Source: Pseudomonas sp. JAI120
GTDB taxonomy: Bacteria; Pseudomonadota; Gammaproteobacteria; Pseudomonadales; Pseudomonadaceae
Direction of reading: 5' to 3'
DNA length: 64,000 nt
NCBI RefSeq assembly: GCF_014207255.1
Contig: NZ_JACHCZ010000004.1
Span: forward strand, 1-64,000
Positions 34,965 to 44,795 of the stretch are shown one piece after another (within the stretch, counting starts at the first letter, position 1; each line of letters opens with the position of its first letter). A program made the position numbers and the translations under genes. The notes beneath the pieces were generated by a model. The model did not search any database. It was not told where the DNA came from and worked only from the letters and a program-made list of their open reading frames with translations.

Positions 34965-36308
34965 ATGTCCACCTTACTGACCGACTGGCGCGATCGCCCT
35001 ACCCATCGCCGTGTATGGGCTCTGGCTGCACCGATGATTCTTTCGAACATCTCCGTGCCGTTGGTGGCACTGGTCGACAGCATGGTCATCGGCCACCTGC
35101 CCCACGCCCACCAACTGGGCGCCGTGGCCGTCGGCGCCAGCCTCTATACCTTCCTCGCCTGGGCCATGGGTTTTCTGCGCATGGGCTCCACCGGTTTCGC
35201 CGCCCAGGCCGCCGGGCGCAGTGATGGTGCGGCACTGCGGCAAATCCTGCTGCAAGGCCTGTTGCTGGCGCTGGGGTTGGCGATGCTGCTCGGCACCGTC
35301 GGCATTCCACTGAGCCATCTAGCCCTGGAGTGGATGCAGCCCTCCCCCGAACTCAACCAACTGACCCGCGAGTTCTTCCACACCCGCCTGTTCGGCCTGC
35401 CTGCCGCGCTGGCCAGTTATGCGCTGGTGGGCTGGTTCCTGGGCACGCAAAACGCCCGCGCGCCGCTGGCGATTCTATTGACCACCAACCTGGTGAATAT
35501 TGCCCTCAACCTGTGGTTCGTCCTCGGGCTGGACTGGGGTGTGGTCGGCTCCGCCCGCGCGTCGGTGATCGCCGAATGGACCGGCGCCTTGCTCGGTCTG
35601 GCCCTCACGCGAAAAGCCCTGCGCGCCTACCCCGGGCATATCGCCTGGGCCGCGTTGAAGCTTTGGGAAAGCTGGCGCCCGTTGCTCGCGGTGAACCGCG
35701 ACATTTTTATCCGCAGCCTGGCGTTGCAGTCGGTGTTTTTCATGATCACGGTGCAAGGCGCACGCCTGGGCGATGCCACCGTGGCGGCCAATGCTCTATT
35801 GCTCAATGGCTTGTTACTGACCGCTCATGCGTTGGACGGTCTGGCCCATGCGGTCGAGGCCCTATGCGGCCATGCCATCGGCGCCCATGATCGCCAATCC
35901 TTACGCCGCTCCCTGGTGGTTGCCGGCGGCTGGTCATTGATCGCCAGCGTCGGCTTCGCCCTGCTCTTCACTGTCGCCGGCCACCTGTTTATCGCCATGC
36001 AGACCGATATCCCCAGCGTGCGCGAAACCGCCGATATCTACCTGCCATACCTGGCGGTACTGCCGTTGATTGCGGTGTGGAGTTATCTGTTGGATGGGTT
36101 GTTTATCGGCGCTACTCGGGCACGAGAGATGCGCGATGGAATGTTGCTGACGGTATTGCTGACGCTGCCAATCGCTTGGGCATTACAGGGGTTGGGTAAC
36201 CACGGGCTGTGGATAACCTTCCTGCTGTTCATGGCAGTGCGCAGCCTGACGCTGTGGGCGATAGCCTGGCGTCTGAATCGGCAGGGGCTGTGGCTGGGAG
36301 TTAACTGA
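34965..36308 (+). CDS. MATE-family efflux transporter (DinF-like)
   Basis: This 447-residue protein has about 12 membrane segments. The first, RVWALAAPMILSNISVPLV, and the following GHLPHAHQLGAVAVGASLY match the DinF branch of MATE transporters, which export drugs or metabolites with H+ or Na+. AAGGAG lies 5 nt before the ATG at 34965; the frame open to 34794 is not used. It is convergent with speA across a short REP. The substrate is unknown. Confidence 0.88.
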   Translation: MSTLLTDWRDRPTHRRVWALAAPMILSNISVPLVALVDSMVIGHLPHAHQLGAVAVGASLYTFLAWAMGFLRMGSTGFAAQAAGRSDGAALRQILLQGLLLALGLAMLLGTVGIPLSHLALEWMQPSPELNQLTREFFHTRLFGLPAALASYALVGWFLGTQNARAPLAILLTTNLVNIALNLWFVLGLDWGVVGSARASVIAEWTGALLGLALTRKALRAYPGHIAWAALKLWESWRPLLAVNRDIFIRSLALQSVFFMITVQGARLGDATVAANALLLNGLLLTAHALDGLAHAVEALCGHAIGAHDRQSLRRSLVVAGGWSLIASVGFALLFTVAGHLFIAMQTDIPSVRETADIYLPYLAVLPLIAVWSYLLDGLFIGATRAREMRDGMLLTVLLTLPIAWALQGLGNHGLWITFLLFMAVRSLTLWAIAWRLNRQGLWLGVN

Positions 36309-36322
36309 AGAAATGCAATCCT

Positions 36323-36355
36323 AATGAGGAAGGGGGGCAAGCCCCCTTCCACATT
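36323..36355. repeat. Single REP palindrome acting as bidirectional terminator
   Basis: AATGAGGAAGGGGGG and GCCCCCTTCCACATT pair across CAA, and a T-run follows on the plus strand. It fills the gap between convergent MATE and speA genes. Confidence 0.75.
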
Positions 36356-36357
36356 TT

Positions 36358-38271
36358 TTACGAGGACAAGTAGGAAGAACGAGTCAAGCCAAGACGCAAC
36401 GCGTCGAGGAACTGCGTACGCTCACTGGCACTGATCTTCGCGCTGGCGCACTTGTCACGGTAGTGAGTCATCAACTCCTCCGGCGACAAGTGCACATAGC
36501 GCAGCATGTCTTCGATGGTGTCGTGGGTCTCGATGCCGGCGCTGTACACCGAGCCGTCTTCGCGCTGATAGATGTTCACCGAGTCGGTGTCGCCGAACAG
36601 GTTGTGCATGTCGCCAAGGATTTCCTGATAGGCGCCAACCAGGAAGATACCCAGCAGGTAGTCTTCACCGTCGTTCAAGGCGTGGACCGGCAGGCTGGTC
36701 TCGATGCTCTGCTCGTCGACGTATTGCTTGATCTTGCCGTCGGAGTCGCAGGTCAGGTCTTGCAGCACCGCGCGGCGCAGCGGCTCTTCGTCGAGGCGGT
36801 GCAGCGGCAAAATCGGCAGGACCTGGCCGATGGCCCAGGTGTCCGGCAGGCTCTGGAACACGGAGAAGTTGCAGATGTACTTGTCGGCCAGCTTGTCGTT
36901 GAGTTCGTCCAGCACCTGGCGGTGCGAGCGCTGGCGGGCTTTGAGCGAGTTATGCAGGCGACGGCACACGGCGAAGTAGCACTGTTCGGCCAGGGCTTTC
37001 TCGGCCAGGGTCAGTTTGCCGTCGGCATACTGGGTGGCCACGTCGCTCATGTAGTGAGTGGCGCGCCAGTAGGTTTCGGTGACCATTTCGATGTCGGTCG
37101 GGCCGAGCAGGTCTACCAGCCATTGCACGGTTTCAGGCAGGCTTTCCTTGTTTTCGATGACCGGGATTTCGTCGTTGTGTTTCTCGACGTCGGTCACCTG
37201 CACCACCAGCATGGCGTGGTGGGCGGTCAGGGAGCGGCCGCTTTCGGAGAAGATATTCGGGTGCGGCAGGCTCTGCGCGTCGCAGAATTCCTTGAGCATG
37301 CCCACGACCACACCGGCGTAGTCGTCCATGTCGTAGTTGATCGAGCTGGCGTTACGCGAGTGAGTACCGTCGTAATCCACGCCCAGGCCGCCGCCCACGT
37401 CGATGTGGTCCACCGGCAGGCCGAGGTTGCGCAGTTCGCCGTAGTAACGAATGGCCTCCTTGAAGCCGTGCTGGTAGTCGGCCAGGTTGGCGATCTGCGA
37501 ACCCATGTGGAAGTGCAGCAGGCGGATGCCCTGGTCCAGGCCCGCCGCGCGGAAGCGCTCGACCACCGACAGCAGTTGCGCCGCCGACAACCCGAACTTG
37601 GACTTCTCGCCACCGGTGTCCGCCCACTTGCTCGACGCCAGGGACGACAGCCGCACACGCAGGCCCACCTGTGGCTTGACCTTGAGGCTGGCGGCTTCTT
37701 CGATCACCAGTTCAACTTCTGATTCTTTCTCGATCACGATAAATACGTTGTGGCCGAGCTTTTGGCCCATCAGCGCCAGGCGGATGAACTCGCGGTCTTT
37801 ATAACCGTTGCAGACGATGGTGCCGCCCTTCGGCGCCAGGGCCAGTACGGCCAGCAGCTCAGGCTTGGAACCGGCTTCCAGACCGATAGACACGTTCTGG
37901 GTGGCGATGATGTTTTCGATCACCGCTTCCTGCTGGTTCACTTTGATCGGGTACAGCGCGGTGTACTTGCTCTGGTATTCCAGGCGCTCGATGTTGGCGT
38001 CAAAGGCACCGGTCAACTGGCGGACACGGTCTTGCAGGATATCGGGGAAGCGCACCAGCAATGGCAACGACAGGCCGCTCTTGCGCAACTGGTCGACTTG
38101 TTCGTACAGGTCGACAGGCGTGCTGTTCGGGCCGTTCGGACGGACTTCAACGCGACCGGCATCATTGATCGCGAAATACCCGGCCCCCCAATGGCGAATC
38201 CCGTAAACACTGCGGCTGTCCGCAACTGTCCATTGGCTGCCATCGTCTTTGCGTGTGCGTCGTACGGACAT
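36358..38271 (-). CDS. speA: Biosynthetic arginine decarboxylase
   Basis: This 637-residue PLP enzyme decarboxylates arginine to agmatine, the first step of one putrescine route. The PLP lysine is K110 in LYPIKVNQQ; DVGGGLGVDYDGT near 290 binds the phosphate, and the active-site region with SESGRSLTAHH near 345 is complete. Full length matches the family. It lies upstream of nothing on its own strand before the REP terminator, and the next upstream gene is a Sui1 homologue. Confidence 0.95.
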   Translation of the reverse strand: MSVRRTRKDDGSQWTVADSRSVYGIRHWGAGYFAINDAGRVEVRPNGPNSTPVDLYEQVDQLRKSGLSLPLLVRFPDILQDRVRQLTGAFDANIERLEYQSKYTALYPIKVNQQEAVIENIIATQNVSIGLEAGSKPELLAVLALAPKGGTIVCNGYKDREFIRLALMGQKLGHNVFIVIEKESEVELVIEEAASLKVKPQVGLRVRLSSLASSKWADTGGEKSKFGLSAAQLLSVVERFRAAGLDQGIRLLHFHMGSQIANLADYQHGFKEAIRYYGELRNLGLPVDHIDVGGGLGVDYDGTHSRNASSINYDMDDYAGVVVGMLKEFCDAQSLPHPNIFSESGRSLTAHHAMLVVQVTDVEKHNDEIPVIENKESLPETVQWLVDLLGPTDIEMVTETYWRATHYMSDVATQYADGKLTLAEKALAEQCYFAVCRRLHNSLKARQRSHRQVLDELNDKLADKYICNFSVFQSLPDTWAIGQVLPILPLHRLDEEPLRRAVLQDLTCDSDGKIKQYVDEQSIETSLPVHALNDGEDYLLGIFLVGAYQEILGDMHNLFGDTDSVNIYQREDGSVYSAGIETHDTIEDMLRYVHLSPEELMTHYRDKCASAKISASERTQFLDALRLGLTRSSYLSS

Positions 38272-38414
38272 CGAAGTCCCCTATAAATGAAGGCGAAGGC
38301 GCCGCCTCGCGTTCGAGGCTGGCGCAGTCTAAAGAATGAAAATGACGATTTGCCTGTAAGCAAGGTAGACCCCACTCGCAGGACAGAGTTTAGACACAGG
38401 TTGGGAAGAGGCTT

Positions 38415-38786
38415 TCAGCCGCCGGACTTCTTGGCCTTGTAACCGAGCTTGATCAGCTCGGCCAACAGCAGTTCGACGTGATCGCCCTGGATCTCGATAA
38501 CCCCGTCTTTCAACGCGCCACCGGTGCCACAGCGCTTTTTCAGCGTGGTGGCCAATTCCTTGAGCGCGTCTTCAGCCAGGGGCACGCCGGTGATAGTGGT
38601 CACCGTCTTGCCGCCACGGCCTTTGCTTTCGCGGCGCACGCGGGCAATACCGTCGCCTTCGGGGATCAGGGTCTGTTTGCAGGTACACGAATCCACGGGC
38701 TGACGACAGTCCGGGCAGTGTCGACCTGCGTCGGTGGAAAATACCAGGCCGCCGAGGGCGGCGAAGGATGCGGCTTTTTTGGCCAC
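38415..38786 (-). CDS. yciH: Sui1/YciH translation-initiation-factor-like protein
   Basis: This 123-residue protein resembles eukaryotic eIF1. A short N-terminal Cys cluster (CPDC...CTC near 24-37) precedes the Sui1 domain with GGKTVTTITGVPL near 61 and KKRCGTGGALKDGVIEIQGD near 85. It is thought to influence start-codon discrimination; its bacterial role is not fully known. The start is GTG at 38786, with GAGAGG 7 nt upstream; the open frame continues to 38855 but lacks a better site. This matches the length of the P. aeruginosa homologue. Confidence 0.88.
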   Translation of the reverse strand: MAKKAASFAALGGLVFSTDAGRHCPDCRQPVDSCTCKQTLIPEGDGIARVRRESKGRGGKTVTTITGVPLAEDALKELATTLKKRCGTGGALKDGVIEIQGDHVELLLAELIKLGYKAKKSGG

Positions 38787-38967
38787 CGGCAATCCTCTCG
38801 GGAGGACAAAGACTGATCGGCCTCCGCTAAGGGACGACCGACCGCGAAGCCCCACTCAGGCAGGGGCAGCGCTACCGAGCCGCCAAGGCGGTTCGGGTGA
38901 AAAGTCGCGCAGTGTAACGGCAAAAAGCCGACTTGCTAAGAGCCAAATGGCGCCAATTTATGCAGCT

Positions 38968-39507
38968 TTAGCGACGTGAGGCCAGATAGCGCCGCAGCCC
39001 CTCTTGGGCGTCCGGGCAGTAAGGCTTTTGCTGCGCTTCCTGCAGGACCGTTTCAACGGGCAAAAAGCGCGCTTCCATGACTTCTTCAGGCTGCAGGCGC
39101 AGAGGCCCGTCCCAGGTCGCGGAATAGGATTTGCACCAGAGTCGGCTGTCGCCATCTTCGAAATAGAAATGGTCATGTTCGATCAATTCCACCCCGCCGA
39201 CACCCAGTTCTTCTTCGAGCTCGCGGGCAGCCGACAACGCGTAGGATTCGCCCGCCGCGACCATCCCGCCCGCCGCCGTATCCCAGAAACCCGGGTACAG
39301 GGCCTTGCTCAGGGTGCGCCGATGCACACACAGCTCACCCTTGGAATTGAACAGGAAGATAAAGGTGCAGCGGCCGATCAGGCCGCGCTGGCGCAGGTCT
39401 GACCTGACGAGGTGGCCGAGCAGGTTGTCCTGCTCGTCAACCCAGCAGATCAGTTCGGCATCGGAGGCTACGCGGTGCGCAGCCTCCTTTTGAGTCGCGT
39501 CCATCAT
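38968..39507 (-). CDS. yfcD: NUDIX hydrolase (YfcD type)
   Basis: This 179-residue protein has a complete NUDIX box, GGMVAAGESYALSAARELEE plus ELGV, near residues 79-102. The YfcD branch hydrolyses nucleoside diphosphate derivatives, but substrates are poorly defined. The ATG overlaps the stop of the DUF2333 gene (TAATG), so the two are co-translated. Confidence 0.87.
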   Translation of the reverse strand: MMDATQKEAAHRVASDAELICWVDEQDNLLGHLVRSDLRQRGLIGRCTFIFLFNSKGELCVHRRTLSKALYPGFWDTAAGGMVAAGESYALSAARELEEELGVGGVELIEHDHFYFEDGDSRLWCKSYSATWDGPLRLQPEEVMEARFLPVETVLQEAQQKPYCPDAQEGLRRYLASRR

Positions 39508-40574
39508 TAACCCTGGTTGAGCAGTTGACGCAAATCGATCACCGCCGCGTTGGCCCGGGAAATGTAGTTGGCCATGACCAGCGAATGGTTAGCCAACACG
39601 CCGAAGCCGCTGCCGTTGAGGATCATCGGACTCCATACCGGCTCTTGCGAAGCCTCCAGCTCACGAATGATCTGGCGCACGCTGACGGTGGCGTTTTTCT
39701 TGGCCAGCACGTCGGCAAAGTCGACTTCGATGGCACGCAACAGGTGGGACAGCGCCCAGGCCTGACCACGGGCTTCGTAGAACACGTTATCGATCTGCAT
39801 CCATGGGGTTTCCACCACTTCTTCGTCGACCTGCGGCACTTCACCCGGCGCCAGGGTTTCGGTTTTCAGTGCGGTGTTCAATTTGACCCGGCCCACGCTG
39901 GCCGACAGGCGTTGCGACAGCGAACCCAGGCGGGTGGCCACATCGCCCAGCCAGTTGTTCAGGTTGTCGGCGCGGGCATAGAACAAGGCGCCACGCTGAT
40001 TCGGATCGGACAGGCGCGCTTCATAGCGGTTCAGGGAGTTGATGCCTTCCTGGTACTCCGACTCACTGGAGGGCAGCACCCAGCTCTTGTTGTCGAAGTT
40101 GAAACGCGGCTCGGCCTTGGCCAGATCGGCGTCTTCGGCCGACTGCGACTGGGAGCGGGCGAAGTCTTTACGCAGGGCGCGGGTCAGATCGCGCACCTGC
40201 ACCAGCACGCCGTACTCCCAGCTCGGCATGTTGTCCATCCACAGGCCCGGCGGGAAACGGTCGTTGGAAATATAGCCACCGGGCTTGTTCAGCAACGTGC
40301 CGACCACGGTCTTGAGGGTTTCGACGGTGGTATAGCCCAACACCATCTGCTTGCCTTCCTTCTCGGCGGCAAGCTGCGCATTCTGCTGGACCGGGAACAG
40401 CGCCGGCTCTTCGCTCCAGTACCAGCCCAGGGCGCCGGTGACCAACAGATACAGGCCGAGCACGCTGAGCATGGCTCGGCTCATCAGCAAAGTACGAAAA
40501 TAGCTGCGGTTGGCCGACTTGGGCTCAGGGGCAGGGCCTTTGGCACTGCCCGCACGGTTTTTCCAGTCCAGCAT
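39507..40574 (-). CDS. DUF2333 membrane-anchored protein
   Basis: This 355-residue protein has a cytoplasmic N-terminus rich in lysine and proline, one membrane segment (about 34-52, MLSVLGLYLLVTGALGWYW) and a large periplasmic part made of helices with LNRYEARLSDPNQRGALFYAR near 182. GAAAGGAT precedes the ATG. It is conserved next to gcbA and a NUDIX gene in pseudomonads, from memory. The function is unknown. It shares a stop/start overlap with the NUDIX gene. Confidence 0.86.
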   Translation of the reverse strand: MLDWKNRAGSAKGPAPEPKSANRSYFRTLLMSRAMLSVLGLYLLVTGALGWYWSEEPALFPVQQNAQLAAEKEGKQMVLGYTTVETLKTVVGTLLNKPGGYISNDRFPPGLWMDNMPSWEYGVLVQVRDLTRALRKDFARSQSQSAEDADLAKAEPRFNFDNKSWVLPSSESEYQEGINSLNRYEARLSDPNQRGALFYARADNLNNWLGDVATRLGSLSQRLSASVGRVKLNTALKTETLAPGEVPQVDEEVVETPWMQIDNVFYEARGQAWALSHLLRAIEVDFADVLAKKNATVSVRQIIRELEASQEPVWSPMILNGSGFGVLANHSLVMANYISRANAAVIDLRQLLNQG

Positions 40575-40873
40575 GGCGATATCCTTTCAATCACTTGAGT
40601 TCATGCACTTGAATTGAGGGCGTGCGTTCAAACACTCCGACCACAACCCTACCCCATCGTGCCCGCCCATGCGGGGCTTTTCACCAAACGTGCAGACGGG
40701 AAGCATTCGACTATAAAGGATGCACGCCTTTTAAGCTGCGCGACCATCAGGTCACCCACTGAATATCAGGGACACGCAGTTAATTGACATATGACACTCA
40801 TCCCATTGAAAAGAGGTGCTAGCATAGAGCCATCAGTTCGACCTCAGCATGCACCCTAACTAGTAGTCAGGAT
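40575..40873. promoter_or_regulatory. 299-bp divergent promoter region, DUF2333 / gcbA
   Basis: No gene is seen. Candidate elements are TTGACA at 40784-40789 within TTAATTGACAT, which resembles half of a FleQ box, and CTAGCAT at 40819-40825, which could be an RpoS-like -10 for gcbA. Neither is proved. An ACTATAAAGG stretch near 40710 could serve the divergent DUF2333 gene. Confidence 0.35.
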
Positions 40874-42544
40874 ATGACCGAGCCAGAAGACCCCAGCCGT
40901 GAGCGTCTCAAGCAGCATTTTGCCCAGCGGGTAATTCATCAGGCACGTCAAATTCTTGAGATCTGGCAGCGCCTGCAACGCAGCGAATGGTCAAGCGCCG
41001 ACCTCTCCGAACTCAGCGAAGCCAACCTGCGCCTGCTGCGCTTTGCCGAGCGCTTCGAACAACCCGAGCACGGCCAGTTGGCGCGGCACATCGGTGACTC
41101 ACTCAAGGCGGTGGACGAAAACCGCGGACGCTTGAGTAGCCACTTGATCACCGAACTCAACCGCTTGATGCAGCGCTTGTCCCGCACCGGCCTGCGCCAG
41201 GGCGACCAGTTGGAACAAACCTTCCTGCCGCCGATGCGCAAGCCGATCTACGTGATGCTGGCCGATCACGACCGCGCCGAGCGCCTGGCCAAGCAGCTGG
41301 AATTCTTTGGCATGAGCGCCCACTCCCTGGACAGCGTGGCGGCGTTTCGCACCTCGATGAGCGAACGCCTGCCCTCAGTCATTGTCATGGACGTGGATTT
41401 CTGTGGCGCCGGTCTGGGCCTCAGGCTCGCGGCCGAGGCCCAGGAAGGCCTGGAGCATAAGCTGCCGCTGTTGTTTTTCAGCCTGCATGAAACCGACACC
41501 CCCACTCGCCTCGCCGCCGTGCGCGCCGGCGGCCAGGAATTCCTCACCGGCACGCTGGAAGCCTCCAGCCTGCTGGAAAAGATCGAAGTGCTGACCTGCG
41601 TCGCCCAGTACGAACCATACAAAGTGCTGATCATCGATGACTCGCGGGCCCAGGCGCTGCACACTGAGCGGTTGCTCAACAGTGCCGGCATCGTCACCCG
41701 TACCTTGATCGAGCCGATCCAGGCCATGGCCGAGCTGGCGGACTTCCAGCCCGACCTGATTATCCTCGACATGTACATGCCGGCCTGTACCGGCACCGAA
41801 CTGGCCAAGGTCATTCGCCACAATGACCGTTACGTCAGTGTGCCGATCATCTACCTGTCGGCCGAAGACGACCTGGACAAGCAGCTGGACGCCATGAGCG
41901 AAGGCGGCGACGACTTTCTCACCAAACCGATCAAGCCGCGCCACCTGATCACCACGGTGCGCAACCGCGCCGCCCGTGCGCGTAACCTCAAGGCGCGGAT
42001 GGTGCGCGACAGCCTGACCGGGCTGTACAACCACACCCATATCCTGCAATTGCTCGAAGACTGCAGCTTCCGCGCGCGCCGCGAGAACAAGCCGTTGAGC
42101 TTTGCCATGCTCGACATCGACCACTTCAAGCGGGTCAATGACAGCCACGGCCACCCCATGGGTGACCGCGTGATCAAGAGCCTGGCGCTGTTTCTCAAGC
42201 AACGCCTGCGCAAGACCGATTACATCGGCCGCTATGGCGGTGAAGAGTTCGCCATCGTGATGCCCGACACCGACCTGGAATCGGCCTGCAAGGTGCTGGA
42301 TGAAATTCGTGGGCGCTTTGCCGAAATTCACTACCCGGCCCAGCCCCAGGACTTGTGGTGCACCTTCAGCGCCGGGGTGGTGGAGCTGTGCGACGACTCC
42401 GACAGCCTGATGATGGCCGCCCAGGCCGACGAGGCGCTGTACCGCGCTAAGCATGCCGGGCGTAACCGCGTGCAAGCGGCGCGCACGCCAAGGCAAAGTG
42501 CCATCTTTTCACCAGAATCCAGTGATTCCGTCATAACCCTGTAA
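40874..42544 (+). CDS. gcbA: Diguanylate cyclase GcbA (REC-REC-GGDEF)
   Basis: This 556-residue cytoplasmic protein makes c-di-GMP. After an N-terminal helical part (1-120), a first receiver-like domain (about 123-240) has D173. A second, typical receiver (about 248-365) has DD at 255-256, phospho-acceptor D299 and K351. The GGDEF domain (about 375-540) carries GGEEF at 455-459 and the product-inhibition site RKTD at 446-449. In P. fluorescens and P. aeruginosa GcbA acts on surface attachment and flagellar reversal. It stands alone, divergent from DUF2333, and upstream of ctpL. Confidence 0.93.
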   Translation: MTEPEDPSRERLKQHFAQRVIHQARQILEIWQRLQRSEWSSADLSELSEANLRLLRFAERFEQPEHGQLARHIGDSLKAVDENRGRLSSHLITELNRLMQRLSRTGLRQGDQLEQTFLPPMRKPIYVMLADHDRAERLAKQLEFFGMSAHSLDSVAAFRTSMSERLPSVIVMDVDFCGAGLGLRLAAEAQEGLEHKLPLLFFSLHETDTPTRLAAVRAGGQEFLTGTLEASSLLEKIEVLTCVAQYEPYKVLIIDDSRAQALHTERLLNSAGIVTRTLIEPIQAMAELADFQPDLIILDMYMPACTGTELAKVIRHNDRYVSVPIIYLSAEDDLDKQLDAMSEGGDDFLTKPIKPRHLITTVRNRAARARNLKARMVRDSLTGLYNHTHILQLLEDCSFRARRENKPLSFAMLDIDHFKRVNDSHGHPMGDRVIKSLALFLKQRLRKTDYIGRYGGEEFAIVMPDTDLESACKVLDEIRGRFAEIHYPAQPQDLWCTFSAGVVELCDDSDSLMMAAQADEALYRAKHAGRNRVQAARTPRQSAIFSPESSDSVITL

Positions 42545-42597
42545 TGAAAACGCAATAACTTCAGGCACTTACCTTTTGCCGTCGGTTGATATCCCGC

Positions 42598-44559
42598 ATG
42601 CGCCTGAAGCTGCTGACCAATCTCAATACCCTCCTGCTGGTGGCCGTTTGCCTGGCGCTTGGAGCGACGCTGTGGTGGTCGCAACGGGCGCTGGAACGCC
42701 CTTATTTGCTGATGGAACGCTACCTCGGTCTGTCACAGACCTTTCAGAACCAGGCCGCGCGCAATATCGACGACTACCTGGCCAGCGGTGATGCATTGCG
42801 CTTGAGCAGCGCCAGCCAGAGCCTGGAAAGCCTGTTGCAGCACCTGGATGAACTGCCAGCCGACCTCGCGCAAAACCTGCGCCCCAGCCTCGCGGACCTG
42901 GATACCTTCAGCAAGACCGACCTGCTGGCGGCCGGTAAGTTGGCGGGCGACCCGCAAGCCTTGTTGCTGCAAGCCGAGCGGGAGCTGGGCGCCAATCTGG
43001 AGCAACTGAGCCAGTACGCAATGGGCGTCAACACCCCCGAAGCCGCGCGCTACCTGCCACCGCTGCTGGCCGCCTCGCAACACCTGGGCAAGCTGTCCCT
43101 GGCCCGCGGCAAACTGGTGAGCAGCGGTCGCGCGGAACTGGCGGACGATGTAGAGCGTGAAGTCGGCAATATGCGCAGCCAGGCAGATCTGCTCGAACAA
43201 CTGCCACTGCTCGGGGTAAAAGCCAGCGCAGAATCCAACACCGATGATTTTTCGGCCTTGATGGGCCTGGAAAATACGCAAAAAGCCGAAGCCCAGGACA
43301 CCGGCGTCGACCTCAAGCGCGAACTCAACGGCCTGCTGGCCCGCTACCCCGCCGAACTCCAGCGCACCCGCACGCAGATCCAGCAACGCGCCGACCTGGC
43401 CGCTGCCACCCATTTGAAAATCGCTGCCGTTCAACAGGCGATCGCCGGCCTGGAGCCGGTGGTGCGCGCGCAACACGGCAAGATCCAGGGCGAAGTGCGC
43501 CTGATACAAGGCGTGATGATCGGCCTGATCCTGCTGATCGCCCTGCTGATCGACACCCTGCAACGGCGCTTGGCGCGGGTGCTGACCAACCTGGCACCGG
43601 CCTTGTCGATCTGGGCCGAAGGCGACTTCAGTCAACCAATTGCCCTGGGCAAGACCAACCGCGAACTGCGCGACATCGAAGCGTCCCTCAACCGTTTACG
43701 CGCCTACCTTGTGGACCTGGTGGGTACCATCCGTGGCAATGCCGAAGAAGTGGCCGGCAGCAGCCGCGCCTTGGCCGAACTGAGCAGTGGCCTGCACGAC
43801 GGAGCCGAACGCCAGGCCGGGGATACCGCGCAGATTCGTGATTCCCTGGGCGAACTGGAAGCCACCATCCAGCAAGTCGCCGGCGATGCCAGCCAGGCCG
43901 CCGGTGCCAGCCGCAGCGCAGGCCAGGCGGTCGAGCAAGGCCAGCGAGTGATCGGTCTGAGCCTGACCGGCCTGCACGCGCTGGTGGGTGAAGTGCAGCA
44001 AAATGCGCAGATGATCGAGAAACTCGCCGAAGAGTCCGCCACCATTGGCGGCGTATTGACCGTGATTCGCTCGATTGCCGACCAGACCAACCTGCTGGCG
44101 CTCAACGCCGCTATCGAGGCCGCCCGCGCCGGTGAGGCCGGGCGCGGTTTTGCCGTAGTCGCCGACGAAGTGCGCACCCTGGCCCAACGCACCGCTGGCG
44201 CCACCGCCGAGATCCAGGGCTTGATCACCGGCCTGCAAACCGCTGCACACCAATCGGTGCAGGGCATGCGCGCCCAGGTCGAACACGCCGAGGCCACCGC
44301 CCAGCAAGCCCAGGCGGCAGATGGCGCACTGGATGAAATCGTCGGCGCGATCCAGACCATTTCCGCCACCGCCGTGCGCATTGCCGATGTAACGGCGCAG
44401 CAAAGTGGCGCCGTGAGTGAGATTCGCGATAACAGCGAACGGATTCATCAGCTGGGTGAGGACAACCTGCTGCGCATCGGCCAGGGCCGCAGCCAGGGTG
44501 AGCATTTGCTGGTGCTGGGTGGGCAGCTTAATACGGCTGTGCAGGCGTTCCGTGTCTGA
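42598..44559 (+). CDS. ctpL: Methyl-accepting chemotaxis protein, CtpL-type
   Basis: This 653-residue chemoreceptor has a membrane segment at about 8-27, a long helical periplasmic domain, a second membrane segment (about 305-325, GVMIGLILLIALLIDTLQRR), a HAMP-like linker and a cytoplasmic signalling hairpin. The hairpin tip contains ADQTNLLALNAAIEAARAGE. In P. aeruginosa the homologue senses phosphate at low concentration and aromatic amines. ATG at 42598 and TTG at 42586 are both possible; neither has a good Shine-Dalgarno. Ligand specificity is inferred only from location. Confidence 0.88.
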   Translation: MRLKLLTNLNTLLLVAVCLALGATLWWSQRALERPYLLMERYLGLSQTFQNQAARNIDDYLASGDALRLSSASQSLESLLQHLDELPADLAQNLRPSLADLDTFSKTDLLAAGKLAGDPQALLLQAERELGANLEQLSQYAMGVNTPEAARYLPPLLAASQHLGKLSLARGKLVSSGRAELADDVEREVGNMRSQADLLEQLPLLGVKASAESNTDDFSALMGLENTQKAEAQDTGVDLKRELNGLLARYPAELQRTRTQIQQRADLAAATHLKIAAVQQAIAGLEPVVRAQHGKIQGEVRLIQGVMIGLILLIALLIDTLQRRLARVLTNLAPALSIWAEGDFSQPIALGKTNRELRDIEASLNRLRAYLVDLVGTIRGNAEEVAGSSRALAELSSGLHDGAERQAGDTAQIRDSLGELEATIQQVAGDASQAAGASRSAGQAVEQGQRVIGLSLTGLHALVGEVQQNAQMIEKLAEESATIGGVLTVIRSIADQTNLLALNAAIEAARAGEAGRGFAVVADEVRTLAQRTAGATAEIQGLITGLQTAAHQSVQGMRAQVEHAEATAQQAQAADGALDEIVGAIQTISATAVRIADVTAQQSGAVSEIRDNSERIHQLGEDNLLRIGQGRSQGEHLLVLGGQLNTAVQAFRV

Positions 44560-44587
44560 CCTGCCCCCTGAAGATCCAAAATCAAAT

Positions 44588-44618
44588 AATGTGGGAGGGG
44601 CTTGCTCCCTCCCACATT
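44588..44618. repeat. Single REP palindrome
   Basis: AATGTGGGAGGG and CCCTCCCACATT flank GCTTGCT. It lies in the 236-bp gap between ctpL and aroQ, which otherwise holds the aroQ promoter and no gene. In P. aeruginosa a dsbD-type gene occupies this place, from memory. Confidence 0.85.
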
Positions 44619-44795
44619 TGATCTCCACGGGATTCAAGGGCGTATTACCAATGACCGGATCCCGACCCCCAGTCACAAATTTTGCGCAATCCTCGCTAAT
44701 CGTGCCGCCTACTGCATAGAACTGGACAGTCACAAAGGCTTTGCGGCATAGTCGCCGGGTTCTGCCTTGCCCACATCAATAACAAGGAACAGCCG

